Origin: Roseomonas gilardii
GTDB taxonomy: Bacteria; Pseudomonadota; Alphaproteobacteria; Acetobacterales; Acetobacteraceae
Assembly: GCF_001941945.1 (NCBI RefSeq)
Contig: NZ_CP015583.1
Coordinates: forward strand, 3,862,001 to 3,926,000
Length of the DNA stretch: 64,000 nucleotides
Direction: 5' to 3'
Shown here: in pieces, positions 18,603-27,529 of the stretch
Layout: every line of letters begins with the position of its first letter
How positions within the stretch are numbered: position 1 is the stretch's first letter
Position numbers and translations under genes: made by a program
Notes under the pieces: model-generated
Seen by the model: the letters and a program-made list of their open reading frames with translations, nothing else
Database searches by the model: none
Told to the model about the DNA's origin: nothing

Positions 18603-19820
18603 ATGCAGATCACGAGGCGCCTGTTGTGGGGCGCGAGCGCCGCGGCCCTCACCCTGGCCCGGCCCGGCCTGATCCGGGCCCAGGGGACGGCGCCTATCCG
18701 GATCGGCGAGATCAACAGCTACACCACCCAGCCCGCCTTCACCCTGCCCTATCGCGACGCGATGCATCTCGCGGTGGAGGAGATCAACGGCAAGGGCGGT
18801 GTCCTCGGACGACCGCTGGAGCTGATCACGCGCGACGATGCGGGCAAGCCGCAGGATGCCGTGCGGCTGGCGGGCGAGCTGATGAACGAGGCGAAGGCGG
18901 ATGTGCTGGCCGGGGCCTATCTGTCCAATGTCGGGCTGGCGCTGGGCGAGTACGCCGCGCAGAACCGCCGCCTCTACGTGGCGGGCGAGCCGCTGACCGA
19001 TGCCATGGTCTGGGAGAAGGGCAACCGCTTCACCTTCCGCCTGCGCCCCTCGACCTACATGCAGGCCTCCATCCTGGCGGAGGAGGCGGCGAAGCTGCCG
19101 GCGAAGCGCTGGGTGACGGTGGCGCCGAACTACGAATACGGCCAGTCGGCGGTGAAGTGGTTCCGCCAGATCCTCTCGGCCAAGCGGCCGGACGTGCAGT
19201 TCGTGGGCGAGCAGTGGCCGGCGCTGGGACGCATCGATGCCGGCGCCACGGTGCAGGCGCTGGAGGGAATGAAGCCCGAGGGCATCTTCAACGTCCTGTT
19301 CGGGCCGGACCTGACGAATTTCGTGCGCCAGGGCAACACGCGCGGGCTGTTCGAGGGGCGCGGCGTCGCCTCCATGCTGACGGGGGAGCCGGAATACCTC
19401 GACCCGCTGGGCGACGAGGCGCCGGAGGGCTGGATCGTCACCGGCTATCCCGGCGAGGCGATCGACACCCCGGCGCACCGCGCCTTCGCCGAGGCATACC
19501 GGGCGAAGTACAAGGCCAAGCCGATGTGCGGCTCGCTGGTCGGCTTCTCCCTGATCCATTCCATCGCCGCCGGCATCGCCCGGGCCGGGGCGCTCGATCC
19601 CGACAAGCTGGTGGAGGGCTTCCGCGGCGTGGATTTCGCCACGCCCGCCGGCCAGGTGGGCTATCGCGCCATCGACCACCAGAGCACGCTGGGCGTCTTC
19701 GTCGGGCGGACGGCGCTGAAGGGCAATGCCGGCGTCATGACCGACTGGCGCTATGTCGATGGGCGCGACCTGTTGCCGGGCGACGAGGTGGTGCGGAAGC
19801 TGCGGCCCGCGGAAAGCTGA
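18603..19820 (+). CDS. ABC transporter substrate-binding protein, branched-chain amino acid type
   Basis: Periplasmic receptor of about 405 residues. An N-terminal signal (MQITRRLLWGASAAALTLAR) with a twin Arg is followed by the type I periplasmic fold of the Leu/Ile/Val family: IRIGEINSYTTQPAFTLPYR, VEEINGKGGVLGRPLELI, then VTVAPNYEYGQSAVKWF. I chose the ATG at 18603 over an ATG 39 bp upstream because the signal peptide begins there. No permease or ATPase gene is adjacent, so it must share a transporter encoded elsewhere. Ligand unknown. Confidence 0.88.
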   Translation: MQITRRLLWGASAAALTLARPGLIRAQGTAPIRIGEINSYTTQPAFTLPYRDAMHLAVEEINGKGGVLGRPLELITRDDAGKPQDAVRLAGELMNEAKADVLAGAYLSNVGLALGEYAAQNRRLYVAGEPLTDAMVWEKGNRFTFRLRPSTYMQASILAEEAAKLPAKRWVTVAPNYEYGQSAVKWFRQILSAKRPDVQFVGEQWPALGRIDAGATVQALEGMKPEGIFNVLFGPDLTNFVRQGNTRGLFEGRGVASMLTGEPEYLDPLGDEAPEGWIVTGYPGEAIDTPAHRAFAEAYRAKYKAKPMCGSLVGFSLIHSIAAGIARAGALDPDKLVEGFRGVDFATPAGQVGYRAIDHQSTLGVFVGRTALKGNAGVMTDWRYVDGRDLLPGDEVVRKLRPAES

Positions 19821-19851
19821 TCCGCCTGCCGCCGGGGCGGGGTGCTTCGCC

Positions 19852-20793
19852 CTACCCTGCCCCGGCGCTGCAGGCCTCCATCGCCTGTTCGATCTCGGCG
19901 GTGGACAGGGCGCCGATCTCCGCGATGAAGACGATCCGCGCGCGGGGCAGGTCCGGCGGCGGCGGGCCAGCCGGAGCCAGGGTCGCGCGGCCGCCTGCGA
20001 GCTGGAACAGGAACTGGCGGCCCGGCTGCTCCACGGTCTCGAACAGCCCCTTGGCACGGGCGAGGCGGGGTGCGAGCCGGGCGATGGCCTGTTGCAGCCG
20101 GGGCAGCGAGAGCGGCCGGCCGGAGGTCCAGCTCAGCGTCTCGAAACGGTCGGCGGTGGGGCGGCGGCGGCCCGGGTCGCGCGGTGCCGGAACATGCGCG
20201 GGGTCCTCCGGGAAGAGGAGTTCCAGGGGCACCCGGCCCTGCGGCGCATCGACGACCAGCGCCGCCGGGCGCAGCGCCTTCACGGCGGCGCGGACCCTGT
20301 CCCGGTCGGCATCGTCGGCGAGATCCGCCTTGCTCAGCGCCACCACGTCGGCGGCGCGGAGCTGGGTGCGGAAGAGCGGGTCCTCCAGCGCCTGAGCCGT
20401 GGCCGTCGCATCCACCACGCAGAGCACGGTTTCCAGCGGCGCCTCGCGCCAGATCACCGGGTCCATGAGGTTGCGGACGATGTCCGAGGGTTCGGCCACG
20501 CCGCTGGTCTCGATCACGATGGCCTCCGGGCGCGGGTCGCGCCGCAGGAGGTTGGCCAGCGTGCGCAGCAGGTCGCCTTCCAGCGAGCAGCAGATGCAGC
20601 CGTTGGACAGGCTGACGACCCCGTCGCTGGCGCCGGCGATCAGCTCCGCGTCGATGTTGATCGCGCCGAAGTCGTTCACCACGGCGGCGATGCGCCGCCC
20701 CCCGGCATGGGCCAGGAGGTGGTTCACCACCGTGGTCTTGCCCGCCCCCAGGAAGCCGGCGACCAGCAGGACGGGGACGGGCATGCCGCTCAA
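19852..20793 (-). CDS. CobW/COG0523 family GTP-binding protein
   Basis: A 313-residue G3E-family GTPase, probably a metal chaperone or insertase in the cytoplasm. Walker A GFLGAGKTT is at the N-terminus, the metal-binding CxCC motif appears in NGCICCSLEGDLL, and the base-recognition motif is SKADL. The C-terminal CobW domain is weakly conserved. It ends convergently with the binding-protein gene and starts 11 bp after the amidohydrolase stop, suggesting co-transcription. A chaperone for that predicted metalloenzyme is an attractive inference. Confidence 0.88.
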   Translation of the reverse strand: MSGMPVPVLLVAGFLGAGKTTVVNHLLAHAGGRRIAAVVNDFGAINIDAELIAGASDGVVSLSNGCICCSLEGDLLRTLANLLRRDPRPEAIVIETSGVAEPSDIVRNLMDPVIWREAPLETVLCVVDATATAQALEDPLFRTQLRAADVVALSKADLADDADRDRVRAAVKALRPAALVVDAPQGRVPLELLFPEDPAHVPAPRDPGRRRPTADRFETLSWTSGRPLSLPRLQQAIARLAPRLARAKGLFETVEQPGRQFLFQLAGGRATLAPAGPPPPDLPRARIVFIAEIGALSTAEIEQAMEACSAGAG

Positions 20794-20803
20794 GGGGCCC
20801 GGT

Positions 20804-22294
20804 TCAGTGGGCGATGGAGGGACGGCGCACCGGCCGGCCGGGCCGGGCCGCCACGTCCATCACGCCATCGGCGATCACCGGCTCGCCGCTGACGATCAGG
20901 TGGCGCACGCCTTCCGAGGGGCGGTTCATCGCGCTGAACTCCGCCTTGTCGCTGAGCGTGTCGTAGTCGAAGACCACGACATCGGCATCGGCGCCCACGG
21001 TCAGGCGGCCCTTGCCAGCCATGGCGGGCGTGCTGGCCTCCAGGATCTGCGCCGGGATCAGCGAGACCTTGCGGATGCCTTCCAGCAGCGACACCGCCTG
21101 GCGCTCCCGCACCCAATGGCGGATGAAGCGGGTGAAGCAGCCGGCGGAACGCGGGTGGGAGGTGGCTTCCTCCGGCAGCGGCCAGGCATCGCCCGTGTAG
21201 GTGCTGCCATCCGGCATCGACCAGGGCATCGCGTCCGAGGCGATGGCGCCGTCCGGATAAAGCACCGCCATGTCGAGAAGCTCGCGGTGGCGCTCGTTGT
21301 GCTCGGTGTCGAGGACGTGCCACAGCACGAGCTGCGACGGGTCCTCGGCCTGCGCCGCCAGCAGCTCGTCGCGATCGCGGAAGCGGTGGCCGTCCGTCAC
21401 GCGCTGCACGGAATCGTAGCCGAGGCCGTTGCGGGATTCGAAATGCGGATCGCTGAAGAAGGCCGCCGCCAGAACGGTCGAGCCGGTGCCGTAGGGATAG
21501 GCCTCGACGGTGATGTTCAGCCCCTTGAGCTGCGCGTTGCGCACCAGCTCGTAGCAGCGGGCGATGTCCGTCTTGCTGGAACTGTTGAAGTGGCAGATGT
21601 GCATGTGCGCGCCGGTCGCCGCGGCATAGCCGATGAGGCGGATATAGGCCTCGGCCGCGCTCTGCGGATCGATGCGCGCCATGTAGGCGACATGCGTGAA
21701 GGTCGGCACGTTCCTGGCGGCGGCGAGGCGGCAGACCTCGACCAGTTCCTGCACGCCGGCGCCGGGCGCATAGGCGTTGAGGATGCCGATGCCGATGCCG
21801 CCTTCGTCGAGGCCCTGGGACAGGCGCTCCAGGATGCCCTTCACCTCGGCCTCGGTCGCGATGTTGTCCATCCAGCGGCGGTCGCGCATGGCGCGGCCGA
21901 AGGCCTCCAGCGAGGATTCCTCGTTGGTGCCGATCATGGCGCCGATGCGGGCGAAGGCCCAGTTGGTGGCGGCACCGTAGTTCAGGATGCGCCCTTCCGC
22001 CGCCTGGCGCCGGTACCAGGAGGCGACGGGCATCACGCCGGCTTCCAGGTCCAGCGTCGTGGTCACGCCGTCGAAGGCCTGCATGCGGTCAGCGGGGATG
22101 GACTGGCCATGCGCGTGCAGGTCGATGAAGCCCGGCGCGACCACGAGCCCCGTCGCGTCGATCACACGCTCGGCGCCGCCCAGCCCGGTGCCCAGGGCGG
22201 CGACCTTGCCGTCGATCAGGGCGACGTCGCCCACGGCGTCCATCCCGCTCGCCGGATCCACCACCCGGCCGCCGCTGATCACCAAGCCACCCAT
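20804..22294 (-). CDS. Amidohydrolase, D-aminoacylase / N-acyl-D-amino-acid deacylase family
   Basis: A 496-residue metal-dependent hydrolase. The N-terminal beta-sandwich leads to the metal-binding motif VVAPGFIDLHAHGQS; later AHMHICHFNSSSKTD supplies histidine ligands and IASDAMPWSMPDGS the catalytic Asp region. The C-terminus VGADADVVVFD is typical of D-aminoacylase-like enzymes that free D-amino acids from N-acyl forms. I chose the ATG at 22294, with GAGGTG upstream; an in-frame ATG at 22318 is possible. The 5' region carries an 18-bp hairpin and, further out, an iterated array. Confidence 0.85.
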   Translation of the reverse strand: MGGLVISGGRVVDPASGMDAVGDVALIDGKVAALGTGLGGAERVIDATGLVVAPGFIDLHAHGQSIPADRMQAFDGVTTTLDLEAGVMPVASWYRRQAAEGRILNYGAATNWAFARIGAMIGTNEESSLEAFGRAMRDRRWMDNIATEAEVKGILERLSQGLDEGGIGIGILNAYAPGAGVQELVEVCRLAAARNVPTFTHVAYMARIDPQSAAEAYIRLIGYAAATGAHMHICHFNSSSKTDIARCYELVRNAQLKGLNITVEAYPYGTGSTVLAAAFFSDPHFESRNGLGYDSVQRVTDGHRFRDRDELLAAQAEDPSQLVLWHVLDTEHNERHRELLDMAVLYPDGAIASDAMPWSMPDGSTYTGDAWPLPEEATSHPRSAGCFTRFIRHWVRERQAVSLLEGIRKVSLIPAQILEASTPAMAGKGRLTVGADADVVVFDYDTLSDKAEFSAMNRPSEGVRHLIVSGEPVIADGVMDVAARPGRPVRRPSIAH

Positions 22295-22319
22295 TCCGTC
22301 ACCTCGCGCCCCAGACATC

Positions 22320-22368
22320 CGCCCGCACCGGGCCGGCGGCGACGCGTGCGGCCGGCCCGGTGCGGGCG
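22320..22368. promoter_or_regulatory. 18-bp perfect hairpin upstream of the amidohydrolase
   Basis: Arms CGCCCGCACCGGGCCGGC (22320-22337) and GCCGGCCCGGTGCGGGCG (22351-22368) are perfectly complementary, with a 13-base loop. The near arm is about 25 bp from the amidohydrolase start on the minus strand. This is the longest perfect stem I found in the window. It could be a 5' UTR structure, an operator or a terminator barring read-through from the left; no T-run is present. Confidence 0.8.
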
Positions 22369-22453
22369 CGGCACTAGAAACAGATTTTCCGGGGCTGGCA
22401 ATCGCAGGGGCCGGTTCCATGCGCGGGCCAGGGCATGCCGCCGGCCGTGCCAT

Positions 22454-22493
22454 TTTAGCGCTTTAGCACTTTAGGATTTTAGGCCTTTATCCG
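22454..22493. repeat. Iterated 8-bp array, TTTAGNNN x4 plus TTTATNNN
   Basis: Five consecutive 8-mers begin at 22454, 22462, 22470, 22478 and 22486. The first four start TTTAG and the last TTTAT; the other three bases vary. The period is exact and the run is AT-rich within a GC-rich genome. It lies about 160 bp upstream of the amidohydrolase start and 210 bp before repeat copy B. It looks like an iteron or a cluster of protein-binding sites. Confidence 0.85.
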
Positions 22494-22705
22494 CCTGGGC
22501 AGATGAAGGGCCTCGCCATGCGCGGCGGACGGGGGCTGCTTGAAGTCTCGACGGAGGGGCAGACGAAGCCGCGATTGGCGTGCTGCCAAGCAAGCCGGGG
22601 ATGGCATTATGGAATTTGATTATATTCCTATATCCCGGGGTGGGTATGGAAGGCAAGGTGTTTACGGGGGCTATGACCCGATCCGTGCGGCGGCGGGACG
22701 CTTGG
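22494..22705. other. Intergenic stretch between the 8-bp array and repeat copy B
   Basis: No supportable gene. It includes an AT-rich island at 22605-22640 with the inverted repeat GGAAT (22612-22616) and ATTCC (22625-22629). Short open frames that cross into repeat copy B are treated as spurious. Confidence 0.4.
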
Positions 22706-23030
22706 CCCGGGGGAAAGGCTCTGCCTTCCCCCCGATACCCCCCATCCGCCAGGACGCTGCGCGCCCTGGACCCCGTTTGCTGGCCCTTGCTGCGGCCGGA
22801 TCGCGCCGGAGAGCATGGCTCTCTGGCGGACTGCCGGCGCCGCACGGACGGACAAGATATTTTTCGTCTTTTTCGGCGTCGCCGTATCCGCCCGTGCCTT
22901 GGGACCGGACCTTCGGGCTGACGGCCGCGGGAAGTGCCAACCCCTCGGGTCCAGGGCGCGCAGCGTCCTGGCGGTGAGGGGGGCCGGGGCGAGAGGCGGG
23001 GCCTCTCCCCCGGGGCTGGCCACAAGGCGC
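22706..23030 (+). repeat. Modular intergenic element, copy B (chimeric, inverted ends)
   Basis: The left half is forward: M1 (22707-22733), M2 CCAGGACGC/GCGCCCTGG (22750-22770) and M3 CCGGAGAGC/GCTCTCTGG (22808-22828), then a segment resembling the start of M4. M5 is missing. The right half is instead an inverted M2 (22951-22971) followed by an inverted M1-like hairpin GAGAGGC/GCCTCTC (22991-23008). The copy therefore has terminal inverted repeats about 250 bp apart. It sits between the amidohydrolase upstream region and the 3' end of a LysR gene. Confidence 0.85.
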
Positions 23031-23079
23031 GACGCCGAACCTTTGCAGGCCCGCGGGCCGGTGCGTTCCGCCACCCGCA

Positions 23080-23982
23080 TCAGGCAAGCGCCGGCGCGGC
23101 CGCGCAACGGAAATGCTCCCGCAGGAACCCGGCGAAGCGTTCGACGGCCAGGGAGACCGGGCGGCGGGTGGGGGTGAGGAGCGTCAGGTCCTCCGCGAGG
23201 CGCGGCGCGAAGGGGCGGATGAGGATGCCGCGGTGGCGGTTGTCCTCGGCGGTCAGGCGGTCCACCAGGGCGATGCCCATGCCCTCCATCACCAGGGCGC
23301 AGGCCGCCGAGGCCAGCGGCGCATCCACCCGGATGCGGGGCACGATGTCCCGCGCCGCCAGCTCGGCCTCCAGCCGCTGGCGGTAGCGGTCCGCCGCGGC
23401 CAGCGCCACCAGGGGTTCGTCGCGCAGGTCCACTGGGCCGAGAACCGGGCGGGACGCGAGGCGGTGGCCGGGGGGCAGGACGCAGACCGCCTCCACCGGC
23501 AGGAGGCATTCGCGCCGCACGCCCGGGGCCGGCACCTCGAACTGCACGAGGCCGAGGTCGAGATGCCCCGCCGCCAGGGATTGGGCGACCGAGAGCGAGT
23601 TCATGGTGCGGAGCGACAGGGACAGGCCCGGATGCTGCCGCAGGAATCCCGCCACCACGCCGGGCAGCCAGCCCGCCGCCGCCGCATAGGGCGCGCCCAG
23701 GACGAGATGCCCCTGCCTGAGCCCCTTCAGGTCGCGCGCGAAGCGGGTCAGGTGCTCGAGGCCGAGGAAGGCGCGCTCCACTTCCTTGAAAAGCGCCTGC
23801 GCCTCGGGCGTGGGGACGAGGCGGCGGCGTTCGCGCAGGAAGAGCGGGAAGCCGAGATCGCGCTCGATCTGCGCCAGCATCTTGCTCACGGCCGGCTGGG
23901 TGATGCCGAGGCGATCGGCGGCCTCGGTGATGGAGGAGGCGGTCATGACGGCGCGGAAGATCTCGCACTGGCGCAGGTTCAT
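23080..23982 (-). CDS. LysR family transcriptional regulator
   Basis: A 300-residue LysR protein. The winged HTH is clear (MNLRQCEIFRAVMTASSITE, AADRLGITQPAVSKMLAQIE), followed by the effector-binding domain from about residue 90 (GHLVLGAPYAAAAGWLPGVV). It diverges from the NtaA-type monooxygenase across a 269-bp gap, the typical arrangement for a LysR activator of a catabolic operon. The inducer is probably a substrate or product of that cluster (inference). Confidence 0.92.
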   Translation of the reverse strand: MNLRQCEIFRAVMTASSITEAADRLGITQPAVSKMLAQIERDLGFPLFLRERRRLVPTPEAQALFKEVERAFLGLEHLTRFARDLKGLRQGHLVLGAPYAAAAGWLPGVVAGFLRQHPGLSLSLRTMNSLSVAQSLAAGHLDLGLVQFEVPAPGVRRECLLPVEAVCVLPPGHRLASRPVLGPVDLRDEPLVALAAADRYRQRLEAELAARDIVPRIRVDAPLASAACALVMEGMGIALVDRLTAEDNRHRGILIRPFAPRLAEDLTLLTPTRRPVSLAVERFAGFLREHFRCAAAPALA

Positions 23983-24033
23983 GCCGGGCCGCCTTCATAA
24001 CCTTTTGGAATGGAAACAGGCATCATTAGTACT

Positions 24034-24062
24034 TTGACGGCAAGAGGCGGCTGCCCCTAGGC
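24034..24062 (+). promoter_or_regulatory. Candidate promoter of the monooxygenase operon
   Basis: TTGACG (24034-24039) is followed after 17 bases by CTAGGC (24057-24062). The -35 is close to consensus but the -10 is poor, as is common for promoters that need a LysR activator. It lies in the LysR-divergent gap about 190 bp before the start codon. Evidence is motif and position only. Confidence 0.3.
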
Positions 24063-24251
24063 TTTGCCCAGGGACAGGACAACACCGGCGCAGCGCGGCT
24101 CCACCAGGATTTCGGGACACTGGCCAGTGGGACATGCCGGGAAAGGCGCGGGTGCTTGTCCGCCATGCTTCGGCGACCTCCGGTTCCGGCCCCCGTGCCG
24201 GGCGCGGAAGCCGGCACGCCTCCCTGACCAGGACCTTCGGAGAATGACGGC

Positions 24252-25601
24252 ATGAGCGGCCATCGTCGCGACATGAAGCTCGGCTTGAACATCGTGGCCA
24301 ATGGCGCGCATTCGGCGGGCTGGCGGATGCCCGATGCGCAGGAGACCGCGGCCATGGACTTCGCGCTCTGGAAGCGCCTGGCCCAGGCGGCGGAGCGGGC
24401 GCGCTTCCACTTCATGTTCTGGGCCGACGGCATCGCGGTGCGCCATTCCGCCAAGAGCGACGACGAGCTGAGCTATCTCGCCCGCATCGATGTCTTCGAG
24501 CCGCTGACGCTGATCGGCGCCCTGGCGGCGGTGACGGAGCGGCTGGGCTTCGTGGCCAGCGCCTCGACCACCTACAACGAGCCCTACCACATCGCGCGCA
24601 AGTTCGCCTCGCTCGACCATATCAGCGGCGGCCGGGTGGGCTGGAACGTCGTGACCTCCTGGAGCGAGCAGGAGGCGCACAACTTCGGCAGCGACCGGCT
24701 TCTGGCGCACGAGAACCGCTATCGCCGGGCCGAGGAGTTCGTCGATGTCGTCTTCGGCCTCTGGGACAGCTGGGAGGACGACGCCTTCATCCGCGACAAG
24801 GCCTCCGGCCGCTATTTCGATCCGGCGAAGCTGCACAACCTGCGCCACGAGGGCGAGCATTTCCGTGTGGCCGGGCCGCTGAACGTCGCGCGGCCGATCC
24901 AGGGCTATCCGGTGATCGCGCAGGCGGGCTCCTCGGGGCCCGGGCAGGTGCTGGGCTCGCGCATCGCCGACATCATCTACACGGCGCAGAAGTCGCGCGA
25001 GGATGCCGTCGCCTTCTACAGCAGCGTCAAGTCGCATGCCGCGGGCACGGGGCGCGACCCGGAGAGCATGCTGGTGATGCCGGGCATCATGCCGATCCTG
25101 GGCCGCACGCGGGCGGAGGCCGAGGGCAAGTTCGCGCAGCTCCAGGACCTGATCCACGAATGCCTGGGCCTGCCGATGCTGGCGTCGTCCTTCGGCGACC
25201 TGTCCGGCCTGCCGCTGGACGGGCCGCTGCCCGCGCCGCTGGAGAACAGCAACGCGGTCAAGAGCGGGCATGAGAAGCTGGTGCGGATGGCCCGGCAGGA
25301 GGGCATGACGATCCGCAAGCTCTATCAGATCGTCGCCGGTGCCTCGGGGCACAACCTCGTGGTGGGCACGGCGGCCGATGTGGCTGACCTGATGGAGGAC
25401 TGGTTCACCGCGCGCGGCTGCGACGGGTTCAACATCATGGCCTCCCATCTTCCGGCGCCGGCCTACGAGGCCTTCGACTGGCTGGTGCCGGAGTTGCAGC
25501 GGCGCGGCCTGTTCCAGACCGAGTATGGCGGCGACGGCACCTTCCGCGGCAGCCTCGGCCTGGCGCGGCCGGCGCACGACTCCCACCGCAAGCGGGCCTG
25601 A
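24252..25601 (+). CDS. FMNH2-dependent monooxygenase, NtaA/SnaA/DszA (LLM) family
   Basis: A 449-residue TIM-barrel luciferase-like monooxygenase that uses reduced flavin from a separate reductase. Family motifs include HFMFWADG, ASASTTYNEPYHIARKFASLDHISGGR with NVVTSW after it, and PVIAQAGSSGPG. Relatives oxidise nitrilotriacetate, sulfones or S-alkyl cysteine derivatives. A flavin reductase gene lies 2.8 kb downstream on the other strand and an amino-acid ABC transporter follows at once, so the substrate is probably a small organic N or S compound. The ATG at 24252 is supported by an upstream GGAGAA. Confidence 0.9.
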   Translation: MSGHRRDMKLGLNIVANGAHSAGWRMPDAQETAAMDFALWKRLAQAAERARFHFMFWADGIAVRHSAKSDDELSYLARIDVFEPLTLIGALAAVTERLGFVASASTTYNEPYHIARKFASLDHISGGRVGWNVVTSWSEQEAHNFGSDRLLAHENRYRRAEEFVDVVFGLWDSWEDDAFIRDKASGRYFDPAKLHNLRHEGEHFRVAGPLNVARPIQGYPVIAQAGSSGPGQVLGSRIADIIYTAQKSREDAVAFYSSVKSHAAGTGRDPESMLVMPGIMPILGRTRAEAEGKFAQLQDLIHECLGLPMLASSFGDLSGLPLDGPLPAPLENSNAVKSGHEKLVRMARQEGMTIRKLYQIVAGASGHNLVVGTAADVADLMEDWFTARGCDGFNIMASHLPAPAYEAFDWLVPELQRRGLFQTEYGGDGTFRGSLGLARPAHDSHRKRA

Positions 25602-25653
25602 GCCCGCCTTTCCCCGAACGATGCGACCCGCTGTTCCCGAGGAGAACCACAGC

Positions 25654-26607
25654 ATGCCCAGCCGCACCGTCCGCCGCCTCCTGCGGCCCCTGCTCCCGGC
25701 TGTCCTGCTCCCAGTCACCCTGGCCGCTGGCCTGATGGCCATGCCGGCGGGCGGCACCTGGCTGGGCATCCGCCCGGCGGCGGCGCAGGCCCCGGCAGCG
25801 GCCACGGCGGCGATCACGGCATCGCCGCAGCCGGAGATCATCGCGCGGCTGCCCGCGCGCCTCGCCGAGAAGAAGGAGATCACGGTGGCGGTCGCCCTGG
25901 GCTCGCCGCCCGACGACTTCCGTGACGAGAAGGGCAACATCGCCGGCTGGGAGATCGACATCCTGCATGCGGCGGCCGATGTCCTGGGCCTGAAGCTGGA
26001 GTTGCGGCCCACCACCTTCGACACGCTGATCCCCGGCCTCCAGGCCAAGCGCTTCGATGCGGCGGTCGGGCAGATGGGCATCAGCGACGTGCGGCTGAAG
26101 GTCGTGGACATGATCGGCACGCTGCTGGGCAACGAGCTCTTCGCGGCCCGCGGCGATTCCCCGATCAAGGTGGACAGCCTCGACGACCTCTGCGGCCGCG
26201 CGGTGGCCACCACGCGCGGGTCGCGCGAGGTCGAGTTCGCCAACCTGCACCAGCCCCGCTGCAAGGAGCTCGGGCGGGAGCCGATCAACATCCTGGCCTT
26301 CAACGACGGCAACGGCGCGGCCGAGAGCCTGATGAGCCGGCGCTCCGACCTGTTCTGGCTGGGCTCGACGACGGTGAGCTATTTCGTCAGCCAGTCGCGC
26401 GGGCGGGCCAAGGTGGTCGGGCACTATACCGACACCAGCTATATCGGCATCGCCCTGCCCAAGGATTCCGACCTGTCGGCCCCCTTGCAGATGGCGGTGG
26501 CGCATCTGCTGGCGGACGGCACCTATCGCAAGATCGTGGAGAAATGGGGCCTGGGCGAAGGCGCCGTGCGCGAGGCGCCGCTGAATCCGACCGGGACGCC
26601 CCGCTGA
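25654..26607 (+). CDS. Polar amino-acid ABC transporter substrate-binding protein (family 3)
   Basis: Periplasmic receptor of about 317 residues. A long hydrophobic signal peptide (about 1-47, ending in an AAAQA-type site) precedes the family 3 fold: EITVAVALGSPPDDFRDEKG, AGWEIDILHAAADVLGLKLEL and the C-terminal GTYRKIVEKWGLG. Start at the ATG 25654 is supported by GAGGAGA upstream. Permease and ATPase genes follow with gaps of 2 and 11 bp, making a complete importer in one operon with the monooxygenase. Confidence 0.9.
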   Translation: MPSRTVRRLLRPLLPAVLLPVTLAAGLMAMPAGGTWLGIRPAAAQAPAAATAAITASPQPEIIARLPARLAEKKEITVAVALGSPPDDFRDEKGNIAGWEIDILHAAADVLGLKLELRPTTFDTLIPGLQAKRFDAAVGQMGISDVRLKVVDMIGTLLGNELFAARGDSPIKVDSLDDLCGRAVATTRGSREVEFANLHQPRCKELGREPINILAFNDGNGAAESLMSRRSDLFWLGSTTVSYFVSQSRGRAKVVGHYTDTSYIGIALPKDSDLSAPLQMAVAHLLADGTYRKIVEKWGLGEGAVREAPLNPTGTPR

Positions 26608-26609
26608 GG

Positions 26610-27518
26610 ATGGCGCAGGCGATCGCACGGCAGGAGGCGGCGGGCGTCGCCATTCCGGACCGGCCCGGTGAGGAAGGCGCGGCGCCGGACGTGGCGGCGC
26701 AGGACACGACGGAGGTGGTGCCGCTGCGCCACCCCTGGACCTGGGCGGCCAGCGCCGCCGTGGCCATCATCGCGCTGATGGTCGCGGCGAGCGTCTCGAC
26801 CAATCCGGGCTTCCGGTGGCCCGTGGTGGCCGAGTACATGCTCGACGGGCAGATCCTGACGGGGCTGGCGCGCACGCTGGGCCTGACCGTCGCCGCCATG
26901 ACGATCGGCCTCGTGCTCGGCACCTTGCTGGCGGTGATGCGGCTTTCCCGCAATCCGCTGCTTTCCACGATGAGCTGGCTCTATATCTGGTTCTTCCGTA
27001 GCGTGCCGGTGCTGGTGCAGCTCATCTTCTGGTACAATTTCGGGGCCCTGTACCCCACGCTCTCGCTGGGCATTCCCTGGGGGCCGAGCCTCTATACCGC
27101 GGACACCAATGCCCTGATCACGCCGATCTTCGCCGCGCTGGCGGGGCTGGGCCTGGCGCAGGCGGCCTATACGGCCGAGGTGATCCGCGCCGGCATCGCC
27201 TCCGTGCCGCGCGGGCAGACGCGGGCGGCCATGGCGCTGGGCATGACGCCGGGGCTGATCTTCCGCCGGATCATCTTTCCGCAGGCCATGCGCGTGATCA
27301 TCCCGCCGGTCGGCAACGAGGTGATCTCGATGGTCAAGAGCACCTCCCTGGTCAGCGTCATCGCCCTGGCGGAGCTGCTCTATACCGCGCAGCTCATCTA
27401 TTCCCGCACCTACGAGACCATCCCGCTGCTGATCGTGGCCTCGCTCTGGTACCTCATCATCGTGTCCGTGCTGTCGGCGGGGCAGCACTATCTCGAACAC
27501 CGCTACCGGCAACGCTGA
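26610..27518 (+). CDS. Polar amino-acid ABC transporter permease (HisM/GlnP type)
   Basis: 302 residues, including a soluble N-terminal extension of about 45 residues before the first membrane helix. The core has five or more transmembrane segments and the EAA loop [23 protein letters not shown]-like segment (about residues 203-225), then [20 protein letters not shown]. One permease serves the system, probably as a homodimer. It begins 2 bp after the binding-protein stop. Confidence 0.9.
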   Translation: MAQAIARQEAAGVAIPDRPGEEGAAPDVAAQDTTEVVPLRHPWTWAASAAVAIIALMVAASVSTNPGFRWPVVAEYMLDGQILTGLARTLGLTVAAMTIGLVLGTLLAVMRLSRNPLLSTMSWLYIWFFRSVPVLVQLIFWYNFGALYPTLSLGIPWGPSLYTADTNALITPIFAALAGLGLAQAAYTAEVIRAGIASVPRGQTRAAMALGMTPGLIFRRIIFPQAMRVIIPPVGNEVISMVKSTSLVSVIALAELLYTAQLIYSRTYETIPLLIVASLWYLIIVSVLSAGQHYLEHRYRQR

Positions 27519-27529
27519 GGAGGACGGCG

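Noticed and set aside
22454-22493. Reading the TTTAGNNN array as a CRISPR or a replication origin
   Set aside because: Units are only 8 bp without spacers, there are no cas genes, and no replication initiator gene or DnaA boxes lie nearby.
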